From Orthonyx spaldingii (taxonomy: Eukaryota > Chordata > Aves > Passeriformes > Orthonychidae): DNA of 64,000 bases. The stretch covers positions 1,360,983 to 1,424,982 of the forward strand of contig VZTJ01005306.1 in assembly GCA_013397795.1 (NCBI GenBank). The letters run 5' to 3'. How positions within the stretch are numbered: position 1 is the first letter of the stretch; every line of letters begins with the position of its first letter. The notes beneath the pieces are model-generated. The model was given only the letters and a program-made list of their open reading frames with translations, ran no database searches and had not been told where the DNA came from. Of the stretch, positions 1 to 11,589 are shown one piece after another. The translations under genes and the position numbers were made by a program.

Positions 1-24
1 TGTGTATTTTGTGTCTTAAATCAG

Positions 25-98
25 GTGGAGATGACCTTCAGATTAGACCCTGGGGAGAGCTGTGTGCTATATTGCTCGATGGATATTGTTCCTGAAAG
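25..98 (+). CDS. Candidate internal exon of an unrecognised gene (74 nt)
   Basis: The sequence runs from an acceptor-like AG (T-rich upstream, ending aaatcag) to a GT at 99-100. The frame is open throughout and reads VEMTFRLDPGESCVLYC and onward to IVPE plus two bases. It ends in phase 2, which matches the start phase of the second candidate exon at 606-678, where the split codon becomes AGG (Arg). The donor gtgtta is weak. I do not recognise the protein. The FRLDPGESCVLYC stretch loosely resembles beta-sandwich MSP/ASH-type repeats, but this is only an impression. A chance open segment remains quite possible, since about one short segment in three of this length is open. Confidence 0.28.
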
Positions 99-605
99 GT
101 GTTACTGACTGCTTTGTTCTGCTTAGATGAGCGAAACAGTCATATCAGGATTGATGTTTATACACTATGCATTCATTTTTGGCATAAATTCAGTTTAATG
201 TTTCCATTGTATATATCTTTTCTGCTCTTTTTGCATTCTGCAAAAAGACTGCACAGAGACAATATTATGAAATTGAGGAAGAATAGTAAATCAGTTGGTT
301 GATTTTGATATAGTTTCTGTCCAGAAAATTTTTAGATTCAAATTAAGCATCTGAATATAAGTTGTATTTTTCCTACGTTGTTCTATGTCTGAAATGCTGG
401 AAGTGAGCCACAATTTTCCGGATTCACAGTGTACCACTTCAAATCAATATTACCCTGTCTGAATATATGTTATATCTTGGCTGACTACACAACACAGTTT
501 GGAAGTTATCCTACAACTAGATTCAAGCACAGATCCCCATTTATCATGTAAGTAAATATATCATTTGGGTTTAAATGATCTTTTTTTTTTTCTGTCCCTG
601 CCTAG

Positions 606-678
606 GAAAGAGGAATTTGATGACTTGCTGAAGGTTTCAGGAAGCCCCAGAGAAATGACTGCTGCACTTCATGATTAG
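606..678 (+). CDS. Candidate terminal exon of an unrecognised gene (23 codons plus stop)
   Basis: A strong acceptor precedes it: a run of eleven T, then ctgtccctgcctag. In the phase left by the segment at 25-98 it reads KEEFDDLLKVSGSPREM and on to LHD, then stops at TAG 676-678. The residues look protein-like (acidic EEFDD, then a loop-like SGSP). If real, this is the last coding exon of a plus-strand gene lying mainly left of the window, and the following bases would be 3' UTR. An AATAAA follows at 1202-1207. The evidence is splice-site quality and phase agreement only. No homolog was recognised. Confidence 0.3.
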
Positions 679-1201
679 TTTGGACACACAGAATTTATGT
701 GCTGTGATAAACATGATCTGGCTACCTAGAAACACTGCTGTTTGCAGTTTTAATGTCTAAAGGGCAGCAGCAACTACAGGGCTCACAAAGTATATGATGA
801 CATATTCTCAAGCATATGGTGTCCTTTCTGGATGTTCCTCTTGAGTTTTGCTGTGAAGAGGATTAAAGGAGAAGAAAACGTATTTCCTTGGCTAAAACTT
901 TGCTCACTCATAGGGGGAAAAAGTCCAGAATTGTATCCTTTCCCTACTGACAGAGTATCACAACCCTACAGTGAGAAACTTGTGCCAAACATTGTTTCTA
1001 TGAATAGTAGATTGCAAATTGATACTGGACAGCCAACACACAATAGTTAGTGGCAACTCTGCATAAGCAAGTGTTACAAAACTAAAGAATAATTGAAGGG
1101 AGCTGGTAGTTATAGTTGTTCTTGCAGAACGTATTAGGGGAGAAAATCAGAAACTAGAGTCAGAAGGATCAGGGAAGTAATCAGGAATGAGGTGTGAGTG
1201 G

Positions 1202-1207
1202 AATAAA
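1202..1207 (+). promoter_or_regulatory. Possible polyadenylation signal AATAAA
   Basis: This canonical hexamer lies about 520 bases after the stop of the candidate terminal exon. Such hexamers are frequent by chance in AT-rich DNA, so it counts only if the upstream exons are confirmed. Confidence 0.15.
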
Positions 1208-1239
1208 ATAGTGTCCAAGAAAGAATCACATATGATGCC

Positions 1240-1815
1240 ATGGCACACTGTAACCCTCTCTGTGTAGCCCCCCACTGCTGGGGTTTTAGCTGCTCGAGTA
1301 AGGGGTCCAGCTTTGATACGCTCCAGCTGTGTAACCTTGACTCAGACTGCTGAGCCAGAGCTGTGAGACCGTCTGTACAGGGATAAGAAAAGTAAAAAAT
1401 TACAGAGCAGTAGGACTGCTGATACGCGATTGCTAGGAGACCAAGGACTCAGCAGAGAAAACATCGACATGAAATGCTAACATCTTAAGGAAAAGAAATG
1501 AAGAGAAGGTAGCTGGAGGCTGATCTAGTCAGGGACAGTCAGGAACTGCCAGGCTGGGGTTGATGCATCAGCCCTGACCGAGTAGGAGGGAGGAGCAGCT
1601 CATGGTGGCTGTTGGGAGCTGTGGCCACCAACCCCTCACTCCTCAGCATCACCTGCCTGCCTGGTGTAGGCTTTCCAGCTGCTGTACTGGAGTGTGAGCA
1701 CATCTGTGCTTAACCTCATAGTTCACTAAATACCTGCTGTCTTTTATATGCACTGGCCAATAAATAATTGCTTTGTACCTGTGAGTTACCCATATTTTGC
1801 TTGCAGAGTATTTGT
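1240..1815 (+). other. GC-richer block, possibly an old LTR
   Basis: The composition rises clearly above the AT-rich surroundings. Near its right end is a TATA-like tttatatg (about 1742-1749), followed by AATAAA (1759-1764) and a T/G-rich tail. That order would fit the end of a retroviral LTR on the plus strand. No TG...CA ends or target duplication could be fixed, and the spacing of TATA to AATAAA (about 15 bases) is short for an LTR. It could equally be unique sequence or a 3' UTR. Confidence 0.28.
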
Positions 1816-1819
1816 GTGC

Positions 1820-2940
1820 CAGGCTAATGATGCCCAAACAAACTGACTATGAAAATATTTTGTAGAGACTAAGAGGTGATTTTATTCTTATCCTGGGAAG
1901 CCAACATGAATATTTGAGAAAGTAGTAGCGTAATAGGAAAGGAACATGATCTTGGGAAGAAGTGATTTACATTTCTAGAATTAAAAAAAAAAAAAGTCAT
2001 CCAACAGAAGGTACACTGTTCCTGGGACGGATGAAGAATCTTTTGCTGCAGGGGCACATTTAGAAAAGCTCTGATGCTCAGAGCTATCTGACATTAAATC
2101 ATGTCAAGCAGAAGCAAACAGCAATGGAAAAAAAAAATCATTGATGTTTTTAATTAGGTTGTCTTGAGTTCTCATCTGCATTCTATAAGCAAAGGGCTTA
2201 TTTCAGTAAAAATCATGGCCAGCTTCTGTAGCAAGGAAACTGGCTGTACTCAAACTGAATTGGGCCCTAAATTTGTTGCTTGGCAAGAGCAGGGAACTGT
2301 TTTGCTCTGGTGTCTGACTCCATTGGCAATGGTGCTTGTTAATCACACAACCCATTACAATGCACTGTACAAGTAGGAATCTCAAAAACATCTTATTGCT
2401 GAGCTAAAGGCTATAAAGTGCAGTCTTTTCTGCTAACCAGATTTGTGTTCTGTTGTGTTTAATGGTAGTTGTGGCAGTCTGTGATTACTCACAAATGGTG
2501 GCTAGAGACTGTGGCTGAGAACCCTGAGTGTGAGTGCAAGGAGGGGAGGACCTCAGAGCTCATGCTTTGAAGCAATATTTAGGCTAGCTTAACACTGAGC
2601 AATAAAATGAAGACAATAACATGGAAAAGGAAGGCTAAAAATGTTTAATTACTCTACCCTGATCACCCTTCTCCTTTCCAAGTTGGCAAGCAGGAACTGG
2701 AACTTGCCAAACATGTTTTATTTTTAAATCTTTTATCCATTGGCAAATCTGCATATTGCATCAGACCTCATAATGGTGTTTTGCAGTTTTGTACAGTTTC
2801 CCAGCCTGTACATACCTATGTGTTCATGCACACACACTTAGAGAACTGCTGCATACAGGGGAAACTCTGACTGTGGGGTGTGTGGGGGGTCCATCCCCCA
2901 CTGAATTTTGTAACTAGGTAAAATCTCTCTGAGTCATCCT
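1820..2940. other. Unannotated AT-rich stretch
   Basis: Nothing recognisable was seen apart from short A-runs (1981-1994 and 2127-2136) and a small G/C hairpin at about 2883-2900 (gtgggg...ccccac). The short open frames look like chance. Confidence 0.6.
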
Positions 2941-2954
2941 TTCCCCTTTTCTCA

Positions 2955-2999
2955 GTGCAGCAGCAACAGTAGCAGCAGCAGCAGTAGCTGCAGCAGCAA
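2955..2999 (+). repeat. Imperfect CAG/GCA trinucleotide microsatellite
   Basis: The segment is a run of GCA/CAG units interrupted by aac, agt and agct. It is not in a supported reading frame of any gene. Confidence 0.85.
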
Positions 3000-3059
3000 G
3001 GCTAGCACCAAGATGAGCTCTGCAGCCCACTGAAGGAAGTACTGTGCACCCATGCATCC

Positions 3060-4090
3060 CTCTGAGGGAAAGAATCCCCCTGGCCCAGCACCTTCCAACC
3101 CTCCAGCTAGAGAGCTCAGGAGTTATCCAAATATACAGTGTTTTTTTGTATGTTGGATACTCCCTCTAACCACTGCTCTAGGATCTTGTTTAATGTATAG
3201 CAGAGCATGTGAGTATCAGCAGTGTTGGAATACTGGAAATAATGAGTAAATGGAGAAGGGGCTTAGTCTCATAAAAAATAAATATCTGTTAGTGAAAGCA
3301 TAGTGTTGGCACAGCACTGCCTGACTTCTTTTCATCTGGGAGATGGGAATCACTGCAGCTGTGTAGATTTTCACTTACATTGCTCAATTCCTGTCCTTCT
3401 TTCTAGTACATAAACAACCCAACAAGCAAATAATTAATATGTCTTGTATATCAGCATTCTAGTGAGTGTGACATTTAAATTGGGGTGTTGGTTAGTACGC
3501 AATGTCTGGCATTACCTGATGGCTGGTAGCTCAATGGAGTGTGATCTTGTTCACATAGTTAAATTACTGTCAGTTACTTTTCCATTATTTTATTCAACAA
3601 GAAATAAACAGAGACAATAACTGTTTTTCTGGGAATAAGGTATTCGAATCCCTTTTTTTGAGGTGCCACAGATGAATGTCACTGCATCACTGAAGAATTT
3701 GAGCTAACTTCCTAGAAGGATTTGTGTGCTGTCTGTTTCATGCATCTCTGGATGTACTCTCCCACACAATGTAGCATGGTCCAGAGGTGTCAGCAATGTT
3801 TTGTGTTACTGTTGTGACTGAAATGTGCTTTCAACATTACTACGCCCTGGCTGATCTGCAGAGTAAGAAGTGTCACAGGTTGAAAAAAAGGCCATAACTT
3901 ATAAATAAAAACAATGCACTTAGGGAAGTATGTTCATGTAGTTTGTGTATTTTTAATTTTCACAAAAGCTAATTATTTATTAACAGTGTCTGCCTCAGAA
4001 TTAATCCTACAACATTAATTGCTCCCGATCTTAAACATTTGACAATTACAAATCAAGATTAGGAAGTGGATCTTAGTGATAAAAATGTAC
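3060..4090. other. Unannotated stretch
   Basis: No repeat or gene was recognised. The 65-codon frame beginning at 3052 runs through low-complexity proline-rich text, then AT-rich sequence, and has no supporting context. Confidence 0.6.
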
Positions 4091-4095
4091 TTGAT

Positions 4096-4141
4096 TACCT
4101 TTAAAATGTCCCTTCCAACTCAAACTATTCTATGATTCTAT
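4096..4141 (+). mobile_element. CR1 LINE 3'-end remnant
   Basis: The segment reads acctttaaaatgtcccttccaac... and ends in two 8-bp units of the attctatg type. This is the diagnostic 3' terminus of avian CR1. Only the last ~45 bases survive. Confidence 0.8.
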
Positions 4142-4144
4142 ACA

Positions 4145-6395
4145 TATAGAATCTATGTCTAATTTTGACACTATTTTTATCTTAGGTTTTAATACACTTC
4201 CTTTGCATATTCCAACAAATGACCAATGAATATTACAATCATGTCAGTTCTGTATCCAATTTATTTTTCAAATAGTCAATGTGATGAATCATAGTTATCT
4301 TAAAGACCACATTTCTCTTCATTACCTGTCAACTGACTGTGCTCCACAGCAGCAGTGTGGCCAAAAAGGTCCAGGAAGAATGCACCCTGTTTTACGGGTT
4401 TTAAATATTAACAGTTTCAAGACTAAGTCTTAGCTGATAATAACCCACATATTTCAGCAAGGTTCTATGCCTCTTCTGGTAATTTTTCTTCAGTGATGAG
4501 AAGTTTTGGATAACAATATTTATCATTAACAAATTACATTAAATACTGGAATGCGTGACCAAGAATGCAGAATAAAACCCTTAAATATACATAAATCATT
4601 TTTTTTACCCTGTACAAAATAAATTCTTTGATATATAAAGGAAAGTGAATTGATACATATAGATTAGCAACATACTTTCCCCTTTATGGATTTTGAAAGA
4701 GATGAATTTTCATGTAAGGAAACACAAAACCTTGTCACGATTTTCAGTGTATAACATAGGGAACACTTGTAATCTATCAAAGCTGAGATAAATCCGTATT
4801 CCATAATAAATAGGTCAAAAAGGGAAATTTGAAACTGCACATGGTATCCAAGAAGAAATAATTCTTTTCCGAATCTTCAGTTCTTCCCGGCTTACATCTT
4901 ATTCAAACCAAGTAGAGTAAATTTAATATTTTAATAATTGCAACATAATAAGCACACAGTTTTAATTTCTCCTTCTACCAATATTTATATTTTTTATGTG
5001 GTAGTTTAGAGACAGTGTCATCTGAGGTGGTTTAGAGTGGTTCAAAATTATGTTTAAGATGTCCTTGTGAAAGATTTCTTTCAAGCTTTTCAACTATTGG
5101 CCCAAAATTTGAGTTGGTCCTCTATAGAGCCTGTGCATACTTGACAGTTTGATGCAGATATCTTGAAGACCCTAGGATATTGCAAGTGGCATTAGGAGCT
5201 ATGTTTAGTTGACTGTATTGTCTTTTCAAGATAGATTTTTATAATATTTAACTTCAGCCATCAGAAAGATCGGAGAAGTATTCAATTCAATGTTGATACC
5301 TAAATTAGGTCTTTACCTCTGTCATGTGGCATATATATCATTTGTGTACAGATATCTCAGACAATTTAGGAAATCTCAAATGGCACTAAGTGTTGTTTTG
5401 GCAATTGAATTTGTCAATTCAGTTGCCAGGATTCTTACTGAAGCCTAGTTGATAAGAGACTTAAGTGCAATTCAATGTTCTTTTACCTGCTGGGTTTGTT
5501 CTGCCCAATTTGAGTATTTGCTTTAGGCTCTTGTTAAATCTTTCTGGAGGCACCAATTTATGAAGAAAGCCTATAAACTTAAGACCTTTCCAAACCTTGA
5601 AAGTTTAAGATAAATGTAAGGGTTTAAAGGAGAATACTTAGGGTTTGGATAGTTTAAGACAGAAAAGATAAAAAGATAAAATATATCACAGGTGCTAAAG
5701 TGCTCAGTCTCTTATCACACATTAAAAAAGAGTGATCAAAAATCAAGATAAAACACTACTTTTATTCTGAGTAATTCATTCCTCATTATACTAAAGTCAA
5801 CTGTTGACCTTAGCTACACACAGAAAATTATAATTTCTGAGAGCTCTGACATGTTTTGCCATTTCCCACTGCTGCAACGTATGAGGTTATTGCCCTAGCT
5901 CTCTGTCCAAAGCAGGCAGTATATCTGTTTCTTACTGCTTCAGTTAATAACCTGCTGTATGAACTCAAACAATCGCTAATTGCAATTACCGTCCTGATCT
6001 GAGAACTGCAATGCTGCATAATAGACATGTTGCCTACTCTGTGTTCCTGCAGTAGGGTAACAAACAGTTGACTATTGTAACCTCTCCATAAATTGCATCA
6101 TGAATATAAAGATAATAGGTCAACCCCTGGCAGACATCTCACTTAAGTGGGAAAAAAAGAAAACAAATAAAAAAATCCAAGCCATGAAAATCAAAGCAAT
6201 GAAGGGTTTGCATTTTTTTTCATCAGAAGGATCACATAAATTAAGTTCATACTGCTGAAGAACAAAGCAGATGGCAATAAATGCCAGATAGTCTTTAGAT
6301 ATCTGGTGAGAAAGGCCATTCCCTACTTCAAAACATTTAAATCTGTAACTGATACAACTTTTTCAATAACTTTATGAAACAAAGAATTTATATTT
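4145..6395. other. Unannotated AT-rich stretch with a diverged direct repeat
   Basis: No gene or known element was recognised. Two segments near 5155-5197 and 5349-5392 share the order cagatatct ... tagga ... caa.tggca, about 194 bases apart. This suggests an old tandem duplication or an eroded repeat family. Confidence 0.5.
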
Positions 6396-6398
6396 CAT

Positions 6399-6750
6399 TA
6401 AGACTGAGGGGAGACCTCATTGCAGGTGAGGGGAAGAGGAGGGGCAGGCACTAATCTCTTCTCTGTGGTGACCAGTGACAGGACCCAAGGGAATGGCCTG
6501 AAGTTGTGTCAGAGAAGGTTTAGGTTGGATATTAGGAAAAGGTTCTTCACCCAGAGGGTGACTGGGCACTGGAACAGGCTCCCCAGGAAAGTGGTCACAG
6601 CACCAGCCTGACAGAGTTCAAGGAGTGTTTGGACAGTGCTCTCAGGCACGTGGTGTGACTCTTGGGAATGGTCCTGTGCAGGGCCAGGAGTTGGACTTGG
6701 TCCTTGTGGGTCTCTTCCAGCTCAGCTTATGCTGTGATTCTGTGATTAAT
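6399..6750 (+). mobile_element. CR1 LINE, 5'-truncated, 3' part
   Basis: This copy carries the end of the reverse transcriptase frame and the 3' UTR of CR1. It starts at the sequence for RGDLIA-like residues (gggagacctcattgca), continues through the RFRLDIRKRFF block (seen at 6520-6550), and ends ...gctgtgattctgtgatt, the CR1 3' repeat. The frame is broken, so it is inactive. The 5' truncation is typical of target-primed LINE insertion. Confidence 0.93.
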
Positions 6751-6754
6751 AGGT

Positions 6755-8270
6755 TGGTAAATTCACAGGGACTGGGTTTGCTTTTTTCAAAAGAGAATGC
6801 TTTTAAAATTTTGATTTGCAGAATATTTGGAAATTTGAGCTCTTCAGTACTGTTCAGACTAAAGGAAATTTCAAGAAGATTTGAATTTTCTGTGAAAGAG
6901 AAAATTTAATTTTAGACTGACTTGTTGAAGCCTACACTTCATATGATTTATCATATTCTCACTATTGCACTAACAATCAAGATCTGTTTTCAGTTATTAC
7001 AGTTGTGGAAGTCACATAAGCTCTTAAAAATAAAAGTCCGTACCCACAGGTCTTCCACTCTATCCATACCAGAACTAGCAATCTATCTACCATAGCACCT
7101 TTTTCAGAAATAATATCACTAAATTAAAATTTGACTGTCTTGCCATGTTCTTTGAGTTTTATGCAATAACATTTTATTAATTAAAGCCAAATGGAATAAA
7201 GATATGACCTTATGAAAGATAGACATCAGAAGACATACACAGGAAGCACAGAAAGATGATAAGGACTTAATAAAAATGAAACATCTATCCTCTATTTAAT
7301 TATAGTTATTTTCTATATTAAAATAACTTCAGTTGAGCAAAAGGACAAAACTACATTACTCACCCTTTTGTTTTAGAAGGGTCTGTTATTCTGGTTATTA
7401 ATTTTGGTTAGTATAATAAACATGCCTGAAAGTAGCACCTCAAATAAATGATCAGACACATGGAAAAAAGAATTGACCTGTTTAAATGTCAAGAAATCGC
7501 ACATTCAATTAGTGAGCTTGTTATTTCTTACAGGGGAGATTAACAGATGACAGCATTCATATTTTAATTAGGAGAGAATACCTCTGCACTATTCCTCAGG
7601 CAGGGTAGGAAATTTGTAATGCAAGCTGATTTTCTTTGTGAACTGTTCTGCTCTGACTGCAGGCTCAGACTCTCAAAGGCAAAACTGCACTGAAATAGAT
7701 AGCATAGATACCTGAAGAGCCTAGAGAGCCTTGGACACTTTCTTTGACATGAAAATGTATTGAAGATTATCTAATGGCCTCTTCTAGTTGAGGAGATATT
7801 GTACTGTCTCAAGAGAGTAATAATTTTGCCCATAAACCTAATTTGACTTCAGGTCTGTATAGTTTCTATATATTCCTTTGATCCTCTATTTTGATCATTT
7901 AAGCTAATGATCCATTCCCAATCAGAAGACTAATTCAGCACCCATTTATGGTCACTTTTGGTCCTTACGGTTTAGTTGTCTTTGATTCCACTTCCCTCAC
8001 CTCAGCAGTAACATCTGTTCACTTTTTTTATTTAGTCCCCCTGGCTTCTGTTCTCAGCTCACTTCTGAACCACATGTCTGTGTTCTTCTATTCAAGCAGC
8101 TAACAAGCATTGTGTCTGTTTCTTGTGACACTCTTTGATGGGCTTTGCTTTGAAGACTAACTTCACTTTGTCTTTTCAGCATGAAATTGAATGTTCTAGT
8201 CAATCTTTAATACACCACGTAGATATAATAACACTTACAGTCTGTGGTCTCATTGATCAAGACTTCTTGT
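6755..8270. other. Unannotated AT-rich stretch
   Basis: No gene, RNA or repeat was recognised. Confidence 0.6.
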
Positions 8271-8272
8271 TA

Positions 8273-8306
8273 AGAAAAAAAAAATATATATGTATATATA
8301 TATCCC
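8273..8306. repeat. A-run followed by a (TA)n-like tract
   Basis: Poly-A passes into tatatatgtatatatata, a simple low-complexity repeat. Confidence 0.85.
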
Positions 8307-8459
8307 ACCACATTATCCTGATGATAGTAGCCATAGTATCCTAGCAACAGGCTCCTTTTACAATGAGTTTTTCAAAGGGCTAGTGTCCAGAATGCTTCAG
8401 ATAGGCTTAATTCTCCATGCAGTTTCTCTAGCTTCATAATTTATTTTTTTTATGCAAAA

Positions 8460-8966
8460 TCATCTTGATAAGGCTGTCACCAATAAAATGTCATTAGCCC
8501 TACATTTTTTAGGCTTTGTTGCTTTTTTTAATGTCTGCATTTTTATAATAGTGTCATAACAACGAAAAATGGAAGTTCTTCTCTTAGAAAATCCCCCATA
8601 GTAAATTGATGAAGAGTTTTCTACAGAAACTATTTTCATAGGATGTGTGTTTTCTCTGCATTTGTCTTCATAAAATAGATTGATTTTGCTTTTGAAAACT
8701 GTAAAAATCTTTTGGTGCTCCTCAAGGAGAGTAGAATGTCTCCGTTGCGCACTCTGCCCCTGCTCCAGGGATGTTCCACTCTGCCCAAGGGCACAGCTTC
8801 CAACAGGACATGCATCAGAGTCTGGGTGCCTAATTCTTGACCTCAGAAACCATTCTAACGTGGATGGTGTGCTGGCACCTACCTGGCAGATGACTGAATC
8901 TGAAATTAGATTCTGACAAACTAAGGAGAGAATGAGATCATCAGGGTACAGGAATATCACTGTCAA
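8460..8966 (-). other. Unexplained 168-codon open frame
   Basis: This is the longest uninterrupted ATG-to-stop frame in the window that lies outside recognised transposons. It spans a local GC rise with several CpG at about 8730-8890. The predicted product begins MTVIFLYPDDLILSL and has a middle part rich in Ser, Gly and Gln, then a basic C-terminus with a KKATKPKK run. No domain, signal peptide or transmembrane segment is convincing, and no promoter or splice context was identified. It is probably a chance frame, perhaps across an eroded repeat. Confidence 0.15.
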
Positions 8967-8969
8967 TAA

Positions 8970-10225
8970 AGAAATGGTGAAGTGGAACAGATTAGGTGGA
9001 AAGCAACCAGGAAAAATATCTAGTTTTATTATTCCCCAGACATATGAAAAACATTAATACAAATTGTATTAATGCTATATTAGGATCCTTATTTTAATTG
9101 TACATTCACTGTATCACATAGATTTTCTTCTACCTTCCGATTCTGTAAAATGTCAAAAATATGTACTTCTGTCAAGACTTGAAATAACTGTTGTGGTTAT
9201 CATGAGATGGGACATTAATATTTAGTTACCTAGGAGTTTAAAATTTTTAGTCAGCCCATTTAAATCTCACAGAATGTCAGAAATGTAATCAATTCAGACT
9301 TTGAGCCTTATTTGAATGTTTCATAAATAAAAAGAATAATTATATAAGATATAATAGCAGTTCTACAATTGCCATTTTTTACTGTGTTGTTAATTTTTTG
9401 AAGTCTCTTGTCTAAGCAAATAAATTGGGTTGGCACTTTTAAATTTGTTTACTATGTGTCTATATGTTGATTAGCACTGTTTTTCCTGTAATGCTGGTTT
9501 TGCCATTATTTAGAAATTAGTTATTTGCCTGTGGAATATGTCAGCAAACTTGTATAGATAACTTCAGAGAAGAACAATGAGAGAAATCCATCGCATTTAT
9601 CATTGAGGGACTGAGAAGGCAGAGACCTTCCAGTGATGTCCTAATGACTCCCTATGGCAGATTATAGAAATATAGCTTTTCAACAACATAAAAAGTAGAA
9701 ATGACAGGAATGCTAGTGCAGTGGAATCTTTTAAATACTTTATAATTCTTAACTCATTTCCACACTTTTCATATGGGTTCTAACATTTTCCTCTGATTTT
9801 TCCCTTCTTTGATCATTAGACTATGATATTCCCCTGGGAGATCACAACATTATAGCATTCCTTATGCTGTGGAGATATGCTAGGAAAACGAAGAAGAGAG
9901 CTGCTGGGAAATGTTAAGGAAGAGTTCAAAGCCTCATAGTTTTTATGGTCAAAAAAGACTAGTGTGATTGTTTGCTCTGACCATGGCATAAAATAGTCCT
10001 GGATGCTTTAATCCTGTTTTTCATCTGACTTAAAGCCCTTATGGGAGGACACTGTGACTACCAGTCATCTATGGCAACTAGCCCTGGGTGAAGAGAATCA
10101 GACACACCTTAGTGAGGTTTAGCAAGAAGATGTAGGCATGGCTAAGAATGATCTCTTCTGGTTGTTTTGCAGAAAATACACTGTTTATATTCCAGCTATG
10201 TCCATTCACATTAAATCATTAAAGT
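8970..10225. other. Unannotated AT-rich stretch
   Basis: No gene, RNA or repeat was recognised. Confidence 0.6.
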
Positions 10226-10228
10226 GTA

Positions 10229-10544
10229 TAAATATCTCAAGGGAGGGTGTCATAAGAGTGTTTTCAGGCTCTTTTCAGTGGTGCCAACCAATAGAACCAA
10301 AGGCAGCAGGCAGAAACTGATGCCCAGGGAGTTCCATCTGAATATGAGAAAGAACTTCTTTACTGTGGGAGTGACCGAGCACTGAAACAGATTGCCCAGA
10401 GAGATTGTGGAGTTTCCCTCCTCAACCTCTTGAACCATCTGGATACAATCCTGTGTTATGTGCTCTAGGATGACCCTGCTTGAGCAAGAAGGTTGGACCA
10501 CATATTTCACTGTGGTCCCTTCCAACCTGACCGATTCTGTGATT
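10229..10544 (+). mobile_element. CR1 LINE, 5'-truncated 3' end
   Basis: The copy starts at aatatctcaagggagggtgtca and passes the typical gaatatgagaaagaacttctt and gcactgaaacagattgcccag blocks. It ends ggtcccttccaacctgaccgattctgtgatt. This is the last ~315 bases of a CR1 copy in sense orientation. The subfamily differs from the copy at 6399, which has different intermediate text. It is non-coding now. Confidence 0.94.
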
Positions 10545-10549
10545 TCCTT

Positions 10550-11530
10550 CAGACTTTGTTCCCTTGGTTTCAGAGGTTTAAGTTTCAATATTCTCCACAT
10601 CCTGTAAAGAAAGGAGAAAATGCCAGACAATTTTATCTATACAGACGTACATATTTCTGCTGCACTGGCCAATAATAGAAGTTTACACTAGGATATCTTA
10701 CTCCAAACATTTCATATTTTATTTCTGGCTGGATGCAATAAAATTTTGCAGAAATAAAGGACAAAATAACAACCTTAAACAAAACCACAGATCCTCCCTT
10801 AACTATGTTAGGAAGAGAGTTTAAAGAGAATTTAAGGTTTACGAATCTTGCAAAATTTCTGTGAATCTCTTTCTATAGTGCCTATGGGATAATGGTTCTG
10901 GTTTCTGTGGCCCACATCTCACAATCCCTTATCCAAAGACCTCATATGTTGAGTTTACACACATACGGAATAATCAGTGGCAAGGTTAAATTATGCACCA
11001 CTCAGTGTAAATTCCCCAGGTTCTCTGTGGTGAAATTCTTCTGTAGCTGGCAACATTAATGAAACAGAGAATGCATCTGCTGACATATACAATTGTTAAC
11101 ACTTGCTTTCTCAGGATTTGTCCTTAAATGTGTCAATGGCCGTATTACTTGTCTGAGAGGCAGAACAATAACACTTTACCCACATAGCTGTAGGACCAAT
11201 GAAAATGTAACAGGTTTCTTCTGCCAAATCAGAGTTAATCCCAGATCAAATTTTTAAAAAAAGAAAAAAAAAAAATTTTCTTCTTGAGTTCTACTGATGA
11301 GGAATACAAAAGCTTTGCAGCTTGGGAAGGTTAGTTTAGCTGTGAAATGGGTGGTAAATTAAAAGTTTAAAGACCACAGTTTCGTAAGTACAGGAATCAT
11401 GCTCACCGGCATGTTTTCTCTGATAAAAATATCCTTGGAATTAGGAAAGAACAATACTCTCCTGAGGTCATGAGTGATAAGTCACGAATGCCTGGAAACA
11501 AAGAAGTAGATGATAGAAGGAGGGAAATAA
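10550..11530. other. Unannotated AT-rich stretch
   Basis: Nothing was recognised except an A-rich tract with near-palindromic ends at 11247-11280 (tttttaaaaaaag ... aaattttc). Confidence 0.6.
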
Positions 11531-11533
11531 TTA

Positions 11534-11581
11534 AAACTACTGTGGAGGTATAAAATGAAACTACTGTGGAGGTATAAAATG
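11534..11581 (+). repeat. Perfect 24-bp tandem duplication
   Basis: The unit begins aaactactgtggaggtataa. It occurs at 11534-11557 and again, identical, at 11558-11581. Identity of the two units implies a recent duplication. Confidence 0.97.
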
Positions 11582-11589
11582 TGTGTTTC

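Noticed and set aside
3505..3545. Another A-box-like text (gctggtagctcaatggagtg)
   Set aside because: No B-box at the right distance and no cloverleaf.
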